Shown: piece by piece, positions 1 to 8,268 of the stretch
How positions within the stretch are numbered: the stretch's first letter is position 1
How the letters are laid out: each line of letters begins with the position of its first letter
Assembly (NCBI GenBank): GCA_052145115.1
Contig: JBKQPG010000025.1
Coordinates: 1-64,000, forward strand
From: CAIVVT01 sp052145115
GTDB taxonomy: Bacteria; Acidobacteriota; Terriglobia; Bryobacterales; Bryobacteraceae
Direction of reading: 5' to 3'
Length of the DNA: 64,000 nucleotides
The notes under the pieces: model-generated
Told to the model about the DNA's origin: nothing
The model's input: only the letters and a program-made list of their open reading frames with translations
Database searches by the model: none
Translations under genes and position numbers: made by a program

Positions 1-383
1 ATCTCGACAGGAGCGATGAGCTGACGACGGGGCGGGGATCGGTCGGCGCGGCCTGGGGCGGGGTGTGGTGGCGCGCTGGGCCGGGTGCGGGGGTGAGGCG
101 CGGAGCGGCGAACTGATCGAATTGATCAAACAAAGCCAATTTCGACAGAAGCGGTGTGCTGGGTGCCGGGCGGGGGTCAGTTTGGGTGGCCATTGGGTTG
201 GGTCTCCTTACGCTCCGAAACTAGCACTGGGGTGCAAGGAATTCGGGGGTATTGCAGGTTGCTATGTGAATTGAATGAATGAGATACGGGAAGCGGAATG
301 GTTGTGAACGGCGTGGAGGAGGGGGTGGGATTGGGGGGTGCGGCTTGGGGGATGGCGGGTGGAGGCGGGCGGGGGCGGGGGGC

Positions 384-556
384 GATTGTGACGAGTGATG
401 AATTGTGATGGTTGGGGCTTTCAGCCATCAGCGGTCAGCTGTCAGCGATCAGCTGTCAGCAGTCGGCTAAAAGCTCTCAGTTGGATATGATTCCGCTGAC
501 CCAAATCAGAGTGAGATAGCTGGGACAGTGATTGTGACGAGTGATGAATTGTGATG
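384..556. repeat. 27-bp direct repeat flanking the heptamer array
   Basis: The 27-bp string beginning GATTGTGACGAGTGATG occurs identically at 384-410 and 530-556, a period of 146 bp. The heptamer array lies between the copies. The arrangement could be a local duplication or the flanks of an inserted element. Confidence 0.8.
420..468. repeat. Heptamer tandem repeat (NTCAGCN, 7 units)
   Basis: Seven consecutive 7-bp units of the form NTCAGCN run without interruption: TTCAGCC, ATCAGCG, GTCAGCT, GTCAGCG, ATCAGCT, GTCAGCA and a slightly diverged GTCGGCT. The period is exact, but the first and last base of the unit vary. Short heptamer arrays of this kind are known as intergenic elements in several bacterial phyla. 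No function is assigned. Confidence 0.8.
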
Positions 557-927
557 AATGGGGGAGAAAACGCGGACCTCAAACTGATGCGCCAGCGCGC
601 GCGAGCAGGTCGTGAAGCCGCTGCGCGTGCCTGGGGTGAAACTGCGCCATATCCGCGAGCCGCCCCTTGGGTGGCCCAGGACCCGGATTTGTCCCGGATT
701 TCAATCTTGACCAAAGGCGCAAACTTAGCTTTCAACTGAGATTTTCCTGATGTACACTCGACCGTGCATCCCGAGCGCCAGGCAGAGGGGCTGAGTCATG
801 GGCGGGCGTTCCGGCAGTGCGGCAGTCTTGAATGGCGGTCCGGGATGGGCCGGGCGTGGGCCGGCGCGAGGGCTGGACCGAACTTCAATTGGGCAGGGCA
901 GGGTTTGGCGGCACCTGGAGGTGTCTC

Positions 928-1425
928 ATGTTGCGAATTCCATTCACGCTGGTTTACGCGCTGGCGTTGCTGGCGGCGGGCGCCGGTGCGCAGAGCGCAC
1001 CGACGGAGTTGCGGCTGACGATTCAGCTCGACAAGAGCACGTACAAGGCCGGTGAGCCGATCCGCTGCCTGATCCTGCTGAAAAACGCAGGAGACGGCTA
1101 CGTGATGGTGAACAGCCGGCTGCTGGTGAACCAGACGACAGGCCCGCATGAACTGTATGTGTGGATCCAGGATCCGGAACGCAATACGGTTGGATTCACC
1201 ACCAAAGTGCGCGCCAGCAGCGAGAGCACGGAGTTCTCGCAGTTGCTGCCGAACCAGATCGTCGGGCTGGAATACGACCTGACCAAAGATCATGATTTGG
1301 GCGCCGTGGGCAGCTACACGGTGCGGGTGTACTACGAGAACCACACCCCGACGCCGGCCGGCTCGCCGCTGCCAGCGTGGCAGGGGAACGTGGAAAGCAA
1401 CCGGCTGACGTTCACGATCCAGTAG
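928..1425 (+). CDS. Small secreted beta-rich protein of unknown function
   Basis: 165 residues. The ATG at 928 is chosen because it is preceded by GGAG (917-920) and opens directly into a signal peptide (MLRIPFTLVYALALLAAGAGAQ, cleavage near residue 22). The frame stays open upstream, but that part reads as non-protein. The mature protein is beta-rich, and its segment LDKSTYKAGEPIRCLILLKN resembles the first strands of bacterial macroglobulin or Ig-like domains that carry a YxxGEPI pattern. I do not recognise a named family. It is followed after 28 nt by another secreted protein on the same strand, so the two may be cotranscribed. A periplasmic or surface binding role is only a guess. Confidence 0.75.
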   Translation: MLRIPFTLVYALALLAAGAGAQSAPTELRLTIQLDKSTYKAGEPIRCLILLKNAGDGYVMVNSRLLVNQTTGPHELYVWIQDPERNTVGFTTKVRASSESTEFSQLLPNQIVGLEYDLTKDHDLGAVGSYTVRVYYENHTPTPAGSPLPAWQGNVESNRLTFTIQ

Positions 1426-1453
1426 GCGTAGAGAACGGCGGAGGAAGACTGGC

Positions 1454-2890
1454 ATGATACAGACCACGCTCTCTATATCCATCGCCATGCTGGCGCTCGC
1501 GGCCGGCACGTGCGCGGCGCAGGACAGAACCGCTACCGACGCCCAGGTGCAAGAGATCCAGAAGGTGCTCGACAAAGTGAAGGAGGCCGAACGAGCCGGA
1601 AACACCGACGAGGTGAAGAAACAGAAAAAAGAGGCCATCCGGCTGGCCGATAAATACTACAAGATCCCGGACACCAATAAGGACGGCGAGCCGGAGTACG
1701 ATCCGACTGTGACGGGCGAGGGAGACTCCACGAAATCGGGCGCGAAGGTGAAGGTGAAGCTGGGCGAGGCGACCTTCACGTCGCCGGGCTGGCTGGCTTC
1801 GACAAAGCTGCACGAGGTGGTGGGGCACGGCGGCCAGGCGGCGGCGGGCCACTGGTACGTCGACCCGAAGGGCACGGCGATGCAGGAGGTGGAGTGCTAC
1901 GACCTGGAGATTGAGAACGCCAAGAAAAATGGGCTTAGCGACGCTGAGGTGGCGGAGCTGAAGAAGCGGCGCAAGGACAATTACGACCAGCTCAACGACG
2001 ACAACAAGAAGAAGGTGGACGCCAAGAACTACGTGCTCGCGCTGGCGCCCGCGAGCGGCAACTCGATGGGCGCGCTGGCGGGCGCGGCCCAGGTGTTCGT
2101 GGCGGGGGTGGTCCTGGCGGAGGACGACGTGCCGGTGACGGTGCGCGGGCCCAACCAACTGACCGGAATGGTGGTCACCGCGGAGGTGGGAGGCAAGACG
2201 ACAGAAGCGCGCACGGACGCGCAGGGCCACGCGGTGCTCGAGATGGGCGCGGCGGCGGCGGCCGTGACCGGGACCACCGTGGCGCTGATCAAAGTGACCG
2301 ACAGCACGGGCAAGGTGGTGGCGACGGGGAAATCCACGATTGAGCCCGGCGTGCCGCAGCCGACGTCTCAGCCGCAGATTTCGACCCTGCCGCAATACAT
2401 CCGCAACGGGGACACTGTCACGGTGCCCGGCCGAAACCTGGGCAGCGACGCGCGGCTGGTGATCGGGGACAAACTCCAGGAGCCGCTGAGCTCGAGTTCG
2501 CGGCAGATCGTCGCCTTCGTAGACACGCCCACGGTGGGCGAACACACTGCGTATGTGCTGGCGCCGGGCGGGGAGAGCGCGAGCCAGACGGTGCACAGCT
2601 ACAACCTCACGGTGCGCGCGTCGAAAAGCAGTATCACGCGCGGCGAGCATGTTTCGGCCACGGCGGAGTTCGCGGGGCTGCCCGCGGGCACGCAGATTAT
2701 GTTCACCAACACAACGCCGCATGTGATCTCGATGAAGGGGCTGGGCGAGGCACAGACCACGGGGCTTACCAGCACCTTCCGCGTCACCGCGCCGGAGGGC
2801 AAAGTGAATCTCGACCTGACAGGCCAGAGCCGGGGCGCCTTCGCGGTGAACTACGAGCTGAAGTTCCCGGCGGAGGGTAGCGCGCACTAG
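1454..2890 (+). CDS. Secreted protein with HExxGH-like motif and C-terminal IPT/TIG-like domain
   Basis: 478 residues with a strong ribosome binding site (GGAGGA before the ATG). Residues 1-22 are a signal peptide ending AAQ. Residues 23-75 are highly charged and probably helical. A histidine-rich motif, KLHEVVGHGGQ, lies near residue 120, followed by QEVECYDLE near 140. These could form a metal site, but the spacing is HExxGH, not the zincin HExxH, so peptidase activity is not assigned. Residues about 310-395 resemble an IPT/TIG Ig-like domain (NGDTVTVPGRNLG), followed by a last beta domain. The gene is the second of a two-gene run of exported proteins and is followed by 412 bp without a gene. 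Confidence 0.75.
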   Translation: MIQTTLSISIAMLALAAGTCAAQDRTATDAQVQEIQKVLDKVKEAERAGNTDEVKKQKKEAIRLADKYYKIPDTNKDGEPEYDPTVTGEGDSTKSGAKVKVKLGEATFTSPGWLASTKLHEVVGHGGQAAAGHWYVDPKGTAMQEVECYDLEIENAKKNGLSDAEVAELKKRRKDNYDQLNDDNKKKVDAKNYVLALAPASGNSMGALAGAAQVFVAGVVLAEDDVPVTVRGPNQLTGMVVTAEVGGKTTEARTDAQGHAVLEMGAAAAAVTGTTVALIKVTDSTGKVVATGKSTIEPGVPQPTSQPQISTLPQYIRNGDTVTVPGRNLGSDARLVIGDKLQEPLSSSSRQIVAFVDTPTVGEHTAYVLAPGGESASQTVHSYNLTVRASKSSITRGEHVSATAEFAGLPAGTQIMFTNTTPHVISMKGLGEAQTTGLTSTFRVTAPEGKVNLDLTGQSRGAFAVNYELKFPAEGSAH

Positions 2891-3302
2891 AAAAGCGGTC
2901 TGGCGTACTTCATCCGACGGAGAGCGGGCTCTCGACCGGGATAACTGACAATCCGGAATCCGGGGGCAGTGCACGAGATCGCCACCTTCATCGGCCGTTC
3001 CGAGCGCATCCAGAAATTCCTCCGCGTCCCCTTCTGCGCGTCCATTCCGCCCCTCCGCCGCACCCGGCGACGCCCTCTGGGCACTGCTCCGCCCTGCGAA
3101 TCTGATCTTTTGCAATCCTTCCGAAATTACCCTCCCTTTACGGCACAAGTGCGCCCGAAATCCCTTCGAATCACCATCCATTTACAGCCTAAGTGCGCCC
3201 GAAATCCCTCCGCAAAGACCCTCCATCAACCCATCCGCGTGCCCGCTCAAACCAAGCCCCGGCAGCGCGGTGTGATAGACCAGACATGATCGGAGCCGAA
3301 TC
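2891..3302. other. Intergenic region with a two-copy direct repeat
   Basis: No gene is seen. The region carries an imperfect 36-bp direct repeat with a 44-bp period (3131-3210). GGAG just before 3303 is the ribosome binding site of the next gene. Confidence 0.6.
3131..3210. repeat. Imperfect direct repeat, 44-bp period
   Basis: Copies at 3131-3166 and 3175-3210 share an identical 19-bp core, AAGTGCGCCCGAAATCCCT (3147-3165 and 3191-3209). The flanking CCNTCCNTTTACNGC is similar in both. They lie within 175 bp of the start of the 988-aa exported protein, so they could be paired regulator sites or a simple duplication. Confidence 0.75.
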
Positions 3303-6269
3303 ATGGCACGCTTTCTGTTGGCACTGGCAACCGTTTCCCTGGCCCTGGCGGGCGACCCTGACAAGGTGGTTCCCGCGATCAACGACATTGAACCCTGGCA
3401 ACAGGTGGGTCAACAGCCGTATGAGATGACCTGGACGCAGCAGGTGGAGAATCCGCATACGCTGGTCGATTTCGAGGACCTCAGCGGATGGAAGCTGGAG
3501 CTGTATGGCGGCGCGGCGGGCGAATTCCGGCGCAGCCGCGAGCAGCAGATGTGGGGCCATTATGTCGGCAAGTTCGTTTTCTCCGGACCGACCACGCAGA
3601 GCCGGGTCGTAGCGCGACCGCCCCAGCCGATTCCGATTCCGGGCGAATTTGACTCGGTCGAGCTGTGGGGCTACGGCAACCGGTGGGGCTGGGAGGAAGA
3701 CAAGACGACGCCGGCGGCGGATGTGGCGGTGCTGCTCACGGACGCGCGCGGCAAGGAGTTCCGGATTCCGCTGACCGACATCCGCTGGAAGCAGTGGTGG
3801 CTGATCCACCGCCGCGTCAGCGCGGCGATGCAAAAAGAGATGGCAGCGCCGGTGGCGCTGGCGGGCATCGAGATCTCGAAGATCGGCAACACGGAGCCGC
3901 GCTATTTCTTCTGCGACTCGCTGGCGTTCTATCGCGAGGAGTTGAAGCCACTGCACTTCGCCGCGCAGCCAAAGCGCAACCTCAAGCCGTGGGGCGGGCA
4001 GGTCGTGGGGCTCAATACGGGCGCCGGCACGCTGCCGTTTCCGACGCGCGAGGAGACGATTCTGCCTCGCAACCAGGTGCGCGAATTCAAAACCACCGTT
4101 GTCCAGAGCGCAGCACGGCGATTCGAGCTGCGTTACGCCGGCCGCGACGCGACCATCGTCTACGAATACCGGCCGGCGGCGGGCAAGCTGAGCGAGATCA
4201 CGGCCAGCGTGAACGGGGGAGCGGCGTTTCGGCCGCTGGAGGGCGGCGGCGTGCGTTTCACCGATACGAAAGACGGGAGCGTGGCGGAAGGCGCGCTGGT
4301 GGCGGCGACGCTGGATGGGGCAGTGGTGAAGGCGACGTTCCGCTATGGCGCGCGGCAGGTGGAATACGAGCTGCGACTGTGGCAGAAGTCGCTGGTGCTG
4401 GATGCGCGCTCGAACAGCACTGATGTGGTGGAGCTGTCGTTCGGACGCGTGGCCGGCGTCACGCATCCCAAGCTGATCACGGTGCCGTATATCACTTACG
4501 AAGACACGAACCCGCGCGTGCTGATGTCGGGGCCGGAGGCGCAGCCGACGTTCACGTCGGTGTGGTGGGACTGGTACCGGACCAACGCCTCGGCGCCATA
4601 TGCCGCCAAGCAGCCGCAGGTGAGCGATGACGGCGCGCCGGTGAACGGCGGATTGAAATACACGCCCAAGACCGACGGCCAACGCAACCCGATGTACGAG
4701 CGGGTGTTCGTCACGGTTTCGCCGGTCTACGAGGAGACGCTGCCCGCGATTCCGAACCCGCCGTCGCTGCGGCAGAAAGAGGGCCAGGCGGTGGTGTGGA
4801 CCGTGGCCGGCGAAATCCCGACCTTTCAGCAGGACCACGCGCGCAGCCGCGCGATCCGCTCCTACGGTCTGGAACACATCATGCAGCACAGCCATGAGAT
4901 CACGTGGCGCGACGAAGGCGACAGCTTCACGCTGCGATTGAAGCCCGCGCCACAGAAGGGCGGCGAGGCGGGCTTGAAGTGGTACATGGCGGCGCAGCTC
5001 GGGCTGGGGTGGCTGCAGGGCGTGTACACGAATTACACGGACATTGGCTCGACCAACACCAACTTCAGCGGGGACGCCGTGCAGCGCGAGCCGGACGGGG
5101 AATGGCGTCGCGCCTGGATGCGCTGTTATGCGATCAAACCGGCCAAGTCGGTGGAGTGGGACGAATATTACGCGCAGCGCATCGAGCGCCTGTACGGCGT
5201 GAAAATGTCCTACACGGACGTGCATACGGCGAACGCGCCGTGGGCGTACAACGATTTCGATGCGCGCGTGCCCGGCGCCGGGACGATGGCGGCGACGTTT
5301 TACGCCTACGGCCAGTTGCTGCTGAACGACCAGCGGGTCTACGGGCCGACGCAATCGGAAGGGACGTTCCAGTGGCTGTACGCGGGCCTGGAGTCGGGCA
5401 GCTACGGATGGGTCTACACCGACATGAACCTGCTCACGCATCCGCTGGACGTGGCGTTCCATCTGAACGAGATCCATCCGCTGCAATGCGATTACGGGAT
5501 GGGGAGCACGGATTTCAGCCTGGCCAAGATGGATCCGGACTGGATGAAATCGCCGAAACGGCGGGAGTACGTGGACCTGTTCCTGGCAACGACGATTGGG
5601 TACGGGAACATGGGCTGGCTGGTGAGCGAATTCCCGGATGCGCCGTTCCATGCGGAGGCGATGGCGCGGTCGTATTACATGCTGCAGCAGTTGCAGCAGC
5701 AATACGCGTTCGTGCGTGCGGCGAAGATCGAGTACGCGAACAAGGAAGGAAAGATGCTCAGCCCAAGCGCGGCGCATGCGACGGGCGCCATCGCGGGGTC
5801 GCGGCTGCATGTGGTTTACGGGAACGGGACTGAGGTGTACGTGAACCGCGGCGATTGGGGCGCGTGGACGGTGAAAAACGGGCGCGGAGAAGCGGTGGAA
5901 CTGCCGGCGGCGGGCTGGCTGGCGTTCAACGTGCACAACGGCCTGTATGAGATTTCGGCCGATGAGGCAGGACGCCGGATCGACTATGTCATGGCGCCGG
6001 AGTACGAGTTCCTCGACGGGCGAGGGCGGTGGACCGAGCGCGGCAATCTGGGCGCGGCGGGCAGCGTGGCGCTGCGGCATGACGGGCAGGCGCTGGAGCT
6101 GATCGACATTTACGGTAACGACCGCATCGCTTTCCGCGCCGGGCGCGCAGGCGCGATGACGGCTCGCGATGCCGATGGGAAGGCGCTGGGACGCATCGAG
6201 GTCAAGGCGTCGGCGGGCTGGTACGAATTCCGGCCCATCGCGGCCGCGCGCAGCTACCGGTTCGAATAG
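3303..6269 (+). CDS. Large exported protein, probable glycoside hydrolase-like enzyme
   Basis: 988 residues. A short signal peptide (MARFLLALATVSLALAG) is cleaved near residue 17, and GGAG precedes the ATG. Residues about 50-220 look like a galactose-binding-type beta-sandwich, containing VDFEDLSGWKLELYGG, a common opening of such modules. Residues about 225-500 are beta-rich. Residues about 600-850 carry VKMSYTDVHTANAPW, then GPTQSEGTFQWLYAG and WVYTDMNLL. An Asp after a hydrophobic strand followed by a Ser-Glu-Gly motif recalls the catalytic Asp/Glu arrangement of GH101-like barrels. This is only a resemblance, and I do not assign a family. The exported carbohydrate-active genes around it support a polysaccharide-degradation role. 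Confidence 0.7.
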   Translation: MARFLLALATVSLALAGDPDKVVPAINDIEPWQQVGQQPYEMTWTQQVENPHTLVDFEDLSGWKLELYGGAAGEFRRSREQQMWGHYVGKFVFSGPTTQSRVVARPPQPIPIPGEFDSVELWGYGNRWGWEEDKTTPAADVAVLLTDARGKEFRIPLTDIRWKQWWLIHRRVSAAMQKEMAAPVALAGIEISKIGNTEPRYFFCDSLAFYREELKPLHFAAQPKRNLKPWGGQVVGLNTGAGTLPFPTREETILPRNQVREFKTTVVQSAARRFELRYAGRDATIVYEYRPAAGKLSEITASVNGGAAFRPLEGGGVRFTDTKDGSVAEGALVAATLDGAVVKATFRYGARQVEYELRLWQKSLVLDARSNSTDVVELSFGRVAGVTHPKLITVPYITYEDTNPRVLMSGPEAQPTFTSVWWDWYRTNASAPYAAKQPQVSDDGAPVNGGLKYTPKTDGQRNPMYERVFVTVSPVYEETLPAIPNPPSLRQKEGQAVVWTVAGEIPTFQQDHARSRAIRSYGLEHIMQHSHEITWRDEGDSFTLRLKPAPQKGGEAGLKWYMAAQLGLGWLQGVYTNYTDIGSTNTNFSGDAVQREPDGEWRRAWMRCYAIKPAKSVEWDEYYAQRIERLYGVKMSYTDVHTANAPWAYNDFDARVPGAGTMAATFYAYGQLLLNDQRVYGPTQSEGTFQWLYAGLESGSYGWVYTDMNLLTHPLDVAFHLNEIHPLQCDYGMGSTDFSLAKMDPDWMKSPKRREYVDLFLATTIGYGNMGWLVSEFPDAPFHAEAMARSYYMLQQLQQQYAFVRAAKIEYANKEGKMLSPSAAHATGAIAGSRLHVVYGNGTEVYVNRGDWGAWTVKNGRGEAVELPAAGWLAFNVHNGLYEISADEAGRRIDYVMAPEYEFLDGRGRWTERGNLGAAGSVALRHDGQALELIDIYGNDRIAFRAGRAGAMTARDADGKALGRIEVKASAGWYEFRPIAAARSYRFE

Positions 6270-6284
6270 TGGAGGCGCAGACCG

Positions 6285-6320
6285 GCGCCGCAGCCGATTG
6301 TTGGTGAAACATCCGGGTTA
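6285..6320. mobile_element. Solo right end of the inverted-repeat element
   Basis: This 36-bp stretch matches the right end of the two full elements at 55301-55496 and 59942-60111, including GCCGCAGCCGATTG and the end TGGTGAAACATCCGGGTT (6302-6319). No left end is present nearby. The TTA at 6318-6320 is, on the minus strand, the TAA stop of the CRTAC-like gene. Confidence 0.8.
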
Positions 6321-8090
6321 GCGGGCCGGAGACGGGCGCGGGGTGAATTGCTGGGCGCGGACGATGCCGCGGCCCTGTTGGATGGTGAACCAGTGGCCGG
6401 CGGCGAGGCCGGGGTAGGCGGAAGAAGAGCCGTCCGGCCACCGTACCGCGAGGTCGCCCCGGGTGTCGGCCCCGAGGCCGAAGTGGATGCGAAAGTCGCC
6501 CTGGGAGATGTAGTAGCCGCCGCTGCGGACTTCGTCGATTTGCGTTCCCAGGGATGTCGTGAGAGCCAGGCGCGCGCCGATGGCGTCGCGTCCGGACGGG
6601 GTGAGGACACGGACCAGGAGCGAGTTGCCGTGGTCGCCGTAGTTCTTCAATAGCGAGGGGTGCTGGAACATGTTGACGACGACGACTTCGACGTCGCCAT
6701 CGTTGTCGAGGTCGCCGACGGCCAGGCCGCGCGAGGAATGGCGCGCCGCGATGCCGGGGCCGGCGTCGTCGGAAACATCGAAGAACTGGCCGTCGCGGCG
6801 GTTCCAATAAAGCAGGCGCGGCTGCTGGAATGTCTGGCCGACGCCGCGGCGGTCGAGGTCGGGATAGACGTGGCCGTTGGCAATGACGATGTCCTTCCAG
6901 CCGTCGTTGTCGAAATCCAGGAAGCCGATGCCCCAGCTGACGTATTGGGTGTGGACGGCGAGGCCGGCCTGGGCGGTGACCTCGGTGAAACCAACCTTGC
7001 CGAGGTTGCGGTAGAGGTTGGGGATGTCGCCCGAGAAATTGGTCTTGACGATGTCCAGCCAGCCGTCGTGATCGTAATCGGCGGCGGAGGCGCCCATGCC
7101 GGATTGCTCATGGCCGTCCTCGTTATAGGCGACGCCGACCAGGGCGCCGCTCTCGGTGAAGGTGCCGTCGCGATTGTTGTGGAACAGCAGGCTGGGGGTG
7201 GAGTCGGCAGCCACGAAGACGTCGGGCCAGCCGGTGTTTCCGAAATCGCCGGTGAGGACGGTGAGTCCGGCGGCGCGGGCGGCGCCGAGGCCGGCGGGGC
7301 CGGTGACTTCAGTGAAGTGGCCGTGGCCGTCGTTGTGATACAGCGAGACGGTTTCGGGAGGCAGGCCCATGGGTCCGCACACGACCGGGAAACCCAGCCA
7401 CATGCACTGGCCGGGGTCGCCGGGCTTGGGGGTGTGGGCGGGGTCGAATTGGAGATAGTGGGCCACGAGGAGGTCGAGGTGGCCGTCGCGGTCGTAGTCG
7501 AAAAAGGCGCAGCCGGTGCTCCAACGCGTGGGGCCGGCCAGGCCGCGCTGCTGGGTCTCATCACGGAAGGTACCGTTTCCTTGGTTGTGCCACAGCGTGT
7601 TGTGGCCCCAGGCGGTGACGAAGAGATCGACGTAGCCGTCATCGTCGATGTCGCCGGCGCAGACGCCCTGGCCCCAGTCGTTGTGCGTGATGCCGGATTT
7701 GGCGGTCACGTCCTCAAAACGTAAATTGCCGAGATTGTGGTACAGGAAATGCGTCGGCTTGGGCGCGTTGGGGTCAAAACGGTCGCCGTTGACGAAGAAC
7801 AGGTCGGGCAGGCCGTCGTTATCGTAATCGAAGATGGCGACGCCGGTGCCGGTGTTCTCGACGATGTAGGTCTGCTGGACATCAGAGCCGGAGACGTTGA
7901 TGCCGGTGAGGCCGGCCTTCTCGGCGAGGTCCTCGAAGTGTACGACGGGAGCCTTCATTCCGGGCGGGAGCGGGCGGCGGGGAACGGCGGTCTTCGAGCC
8001 GGAGGTCATCTGGGACAGCGCGTACTGCGCTGCAAACAGCGCCAGGAGCGCCGATACCGCAGCCAGAGCAAGAGCCGGCGCCGGCTTCAC
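6318..8090 (-). CDS. FG-GAP/VCBS repeat protein with ASPIC/UnbV C-terminal domain (CRTAC-like)
   Basis: 590 residues from a GTG at 8090. Residues 1-27 form a signal or anchor segment (ALALAAVSALLALFAAQYALSQ). A long array of FG-GAP/VCBS calcium-binding motifs follows, for example FDYDNDGLPDLFFVNG, DIDDDGYVDLFV, FDYDRDGHLDLLV and LDFDNDGWKDIVI, which form a beta-propeller. The end is an ASPIC/UnbV domain (RDAIGARLALTT, then YYISQGDFRIHFGLG). The family is exported and has expanded in Acidobacteria; its biochemical role is not established. Two paralogues occur at 16683 and 18404. The TAA stop lies inside a solo repeat end, which may have reset the C-terminus. The gene converges with the 988-aa protein gene. 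Confidence 0.9.
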   Translation of the reverse strand: MKPAPALALAAVSALLALFAAQYALSQMTSGSKTAVPRRPLPPGMKAPVVHFEDLAEKAGLTGINVSGSDVQQTYIVENTGTGVAIFDYDNDGLPDLFFVNGDRFDPNAPKPTHFLYHNLGNLRFEDVTAKSGITHNDWGQGVCAGDIDDDGYVDLFVTAWGHNTLWHNQGNGTFRDETQQRGLAGPTRWSTGCAFFDYDRDGHLDLLVAHYLQFDPAHTPKPGDPGQCMWLGFPVVCGPMGLPPETVSLYHNDGHGHFTEVTGPAGLGAARAAGLTVLTGDFGNTGWPDVFVAADSTPSLLFHNNRDGTFTESGALVGVAYNEDGHEQSGMGASAADYDHDGWLDIVKTNFSGDIPNLYRNLGKVGFTEVTAQAGLAVHTQYVSWGIGFLDFDNDGWKDIVIANGHVYPDLDRRGVGQTFQQPRLLYWNRRDGQFFDVSDDAGPGIAARHSSRGLAVGDLDNDGDVEVVVVNMFQHPSLLKNYGDHGNSLLVRVLTPSGRDAIGARLALTTSLGTQIDEVRSGGYYISQGDFRIHFGLGADTRGDLAVRWPDGSSSAYPGLAAGHWFTIQQGRGIVRAQQFTPRPSPAR

Positions 8091-8268
8091 GGCCGGGCGG
8101 CTCCGCGGAGTGCTTTGCGGACGTGCCAGAAGGCAGGCCGAGCGGCAAATGGAGGAAGGACGGGCGCGCCTCTCATCTCGACTCTTATCATCTCCGATCC
8201 TTCCATCTGATCATGCAACGGACGGCGCGCGGGCGGCGCGGGCGCTCGCGAATGCCCCGCATCCATTG

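Larger units (their letters stand above)
1..927. other. Gene-free region with short repeats
   Basis: No convincing gene is visible. Open frames here are short, lack a ribosome binding site and have no recognisable protein signature. The stretch holds a heptamer tandem array (420-468) and a 27-bp direct repeat (384-410 and 530-556). A weak promoter-like pair, TTCAAC and TACACT with 16 nt between them, lies near 730-757 and could serve the secreted-protein gene starting at 928. Confidence 0.6.

Noticed and set aside
1806..1835. HExxH zincin-type active site in the secreted IPT/TIG protein
   Set aside because: The spacing is H-E-V-V-G-H, one residue longer than HExxH, so catalysis is not claimed.
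3189..6080. 963-codon open frame on the minus strand
   Set aside because: It is antisense to the 988-aa exported protein, is Arg/His-rich and has no motifs; long shadow frames are expected at this GC content.
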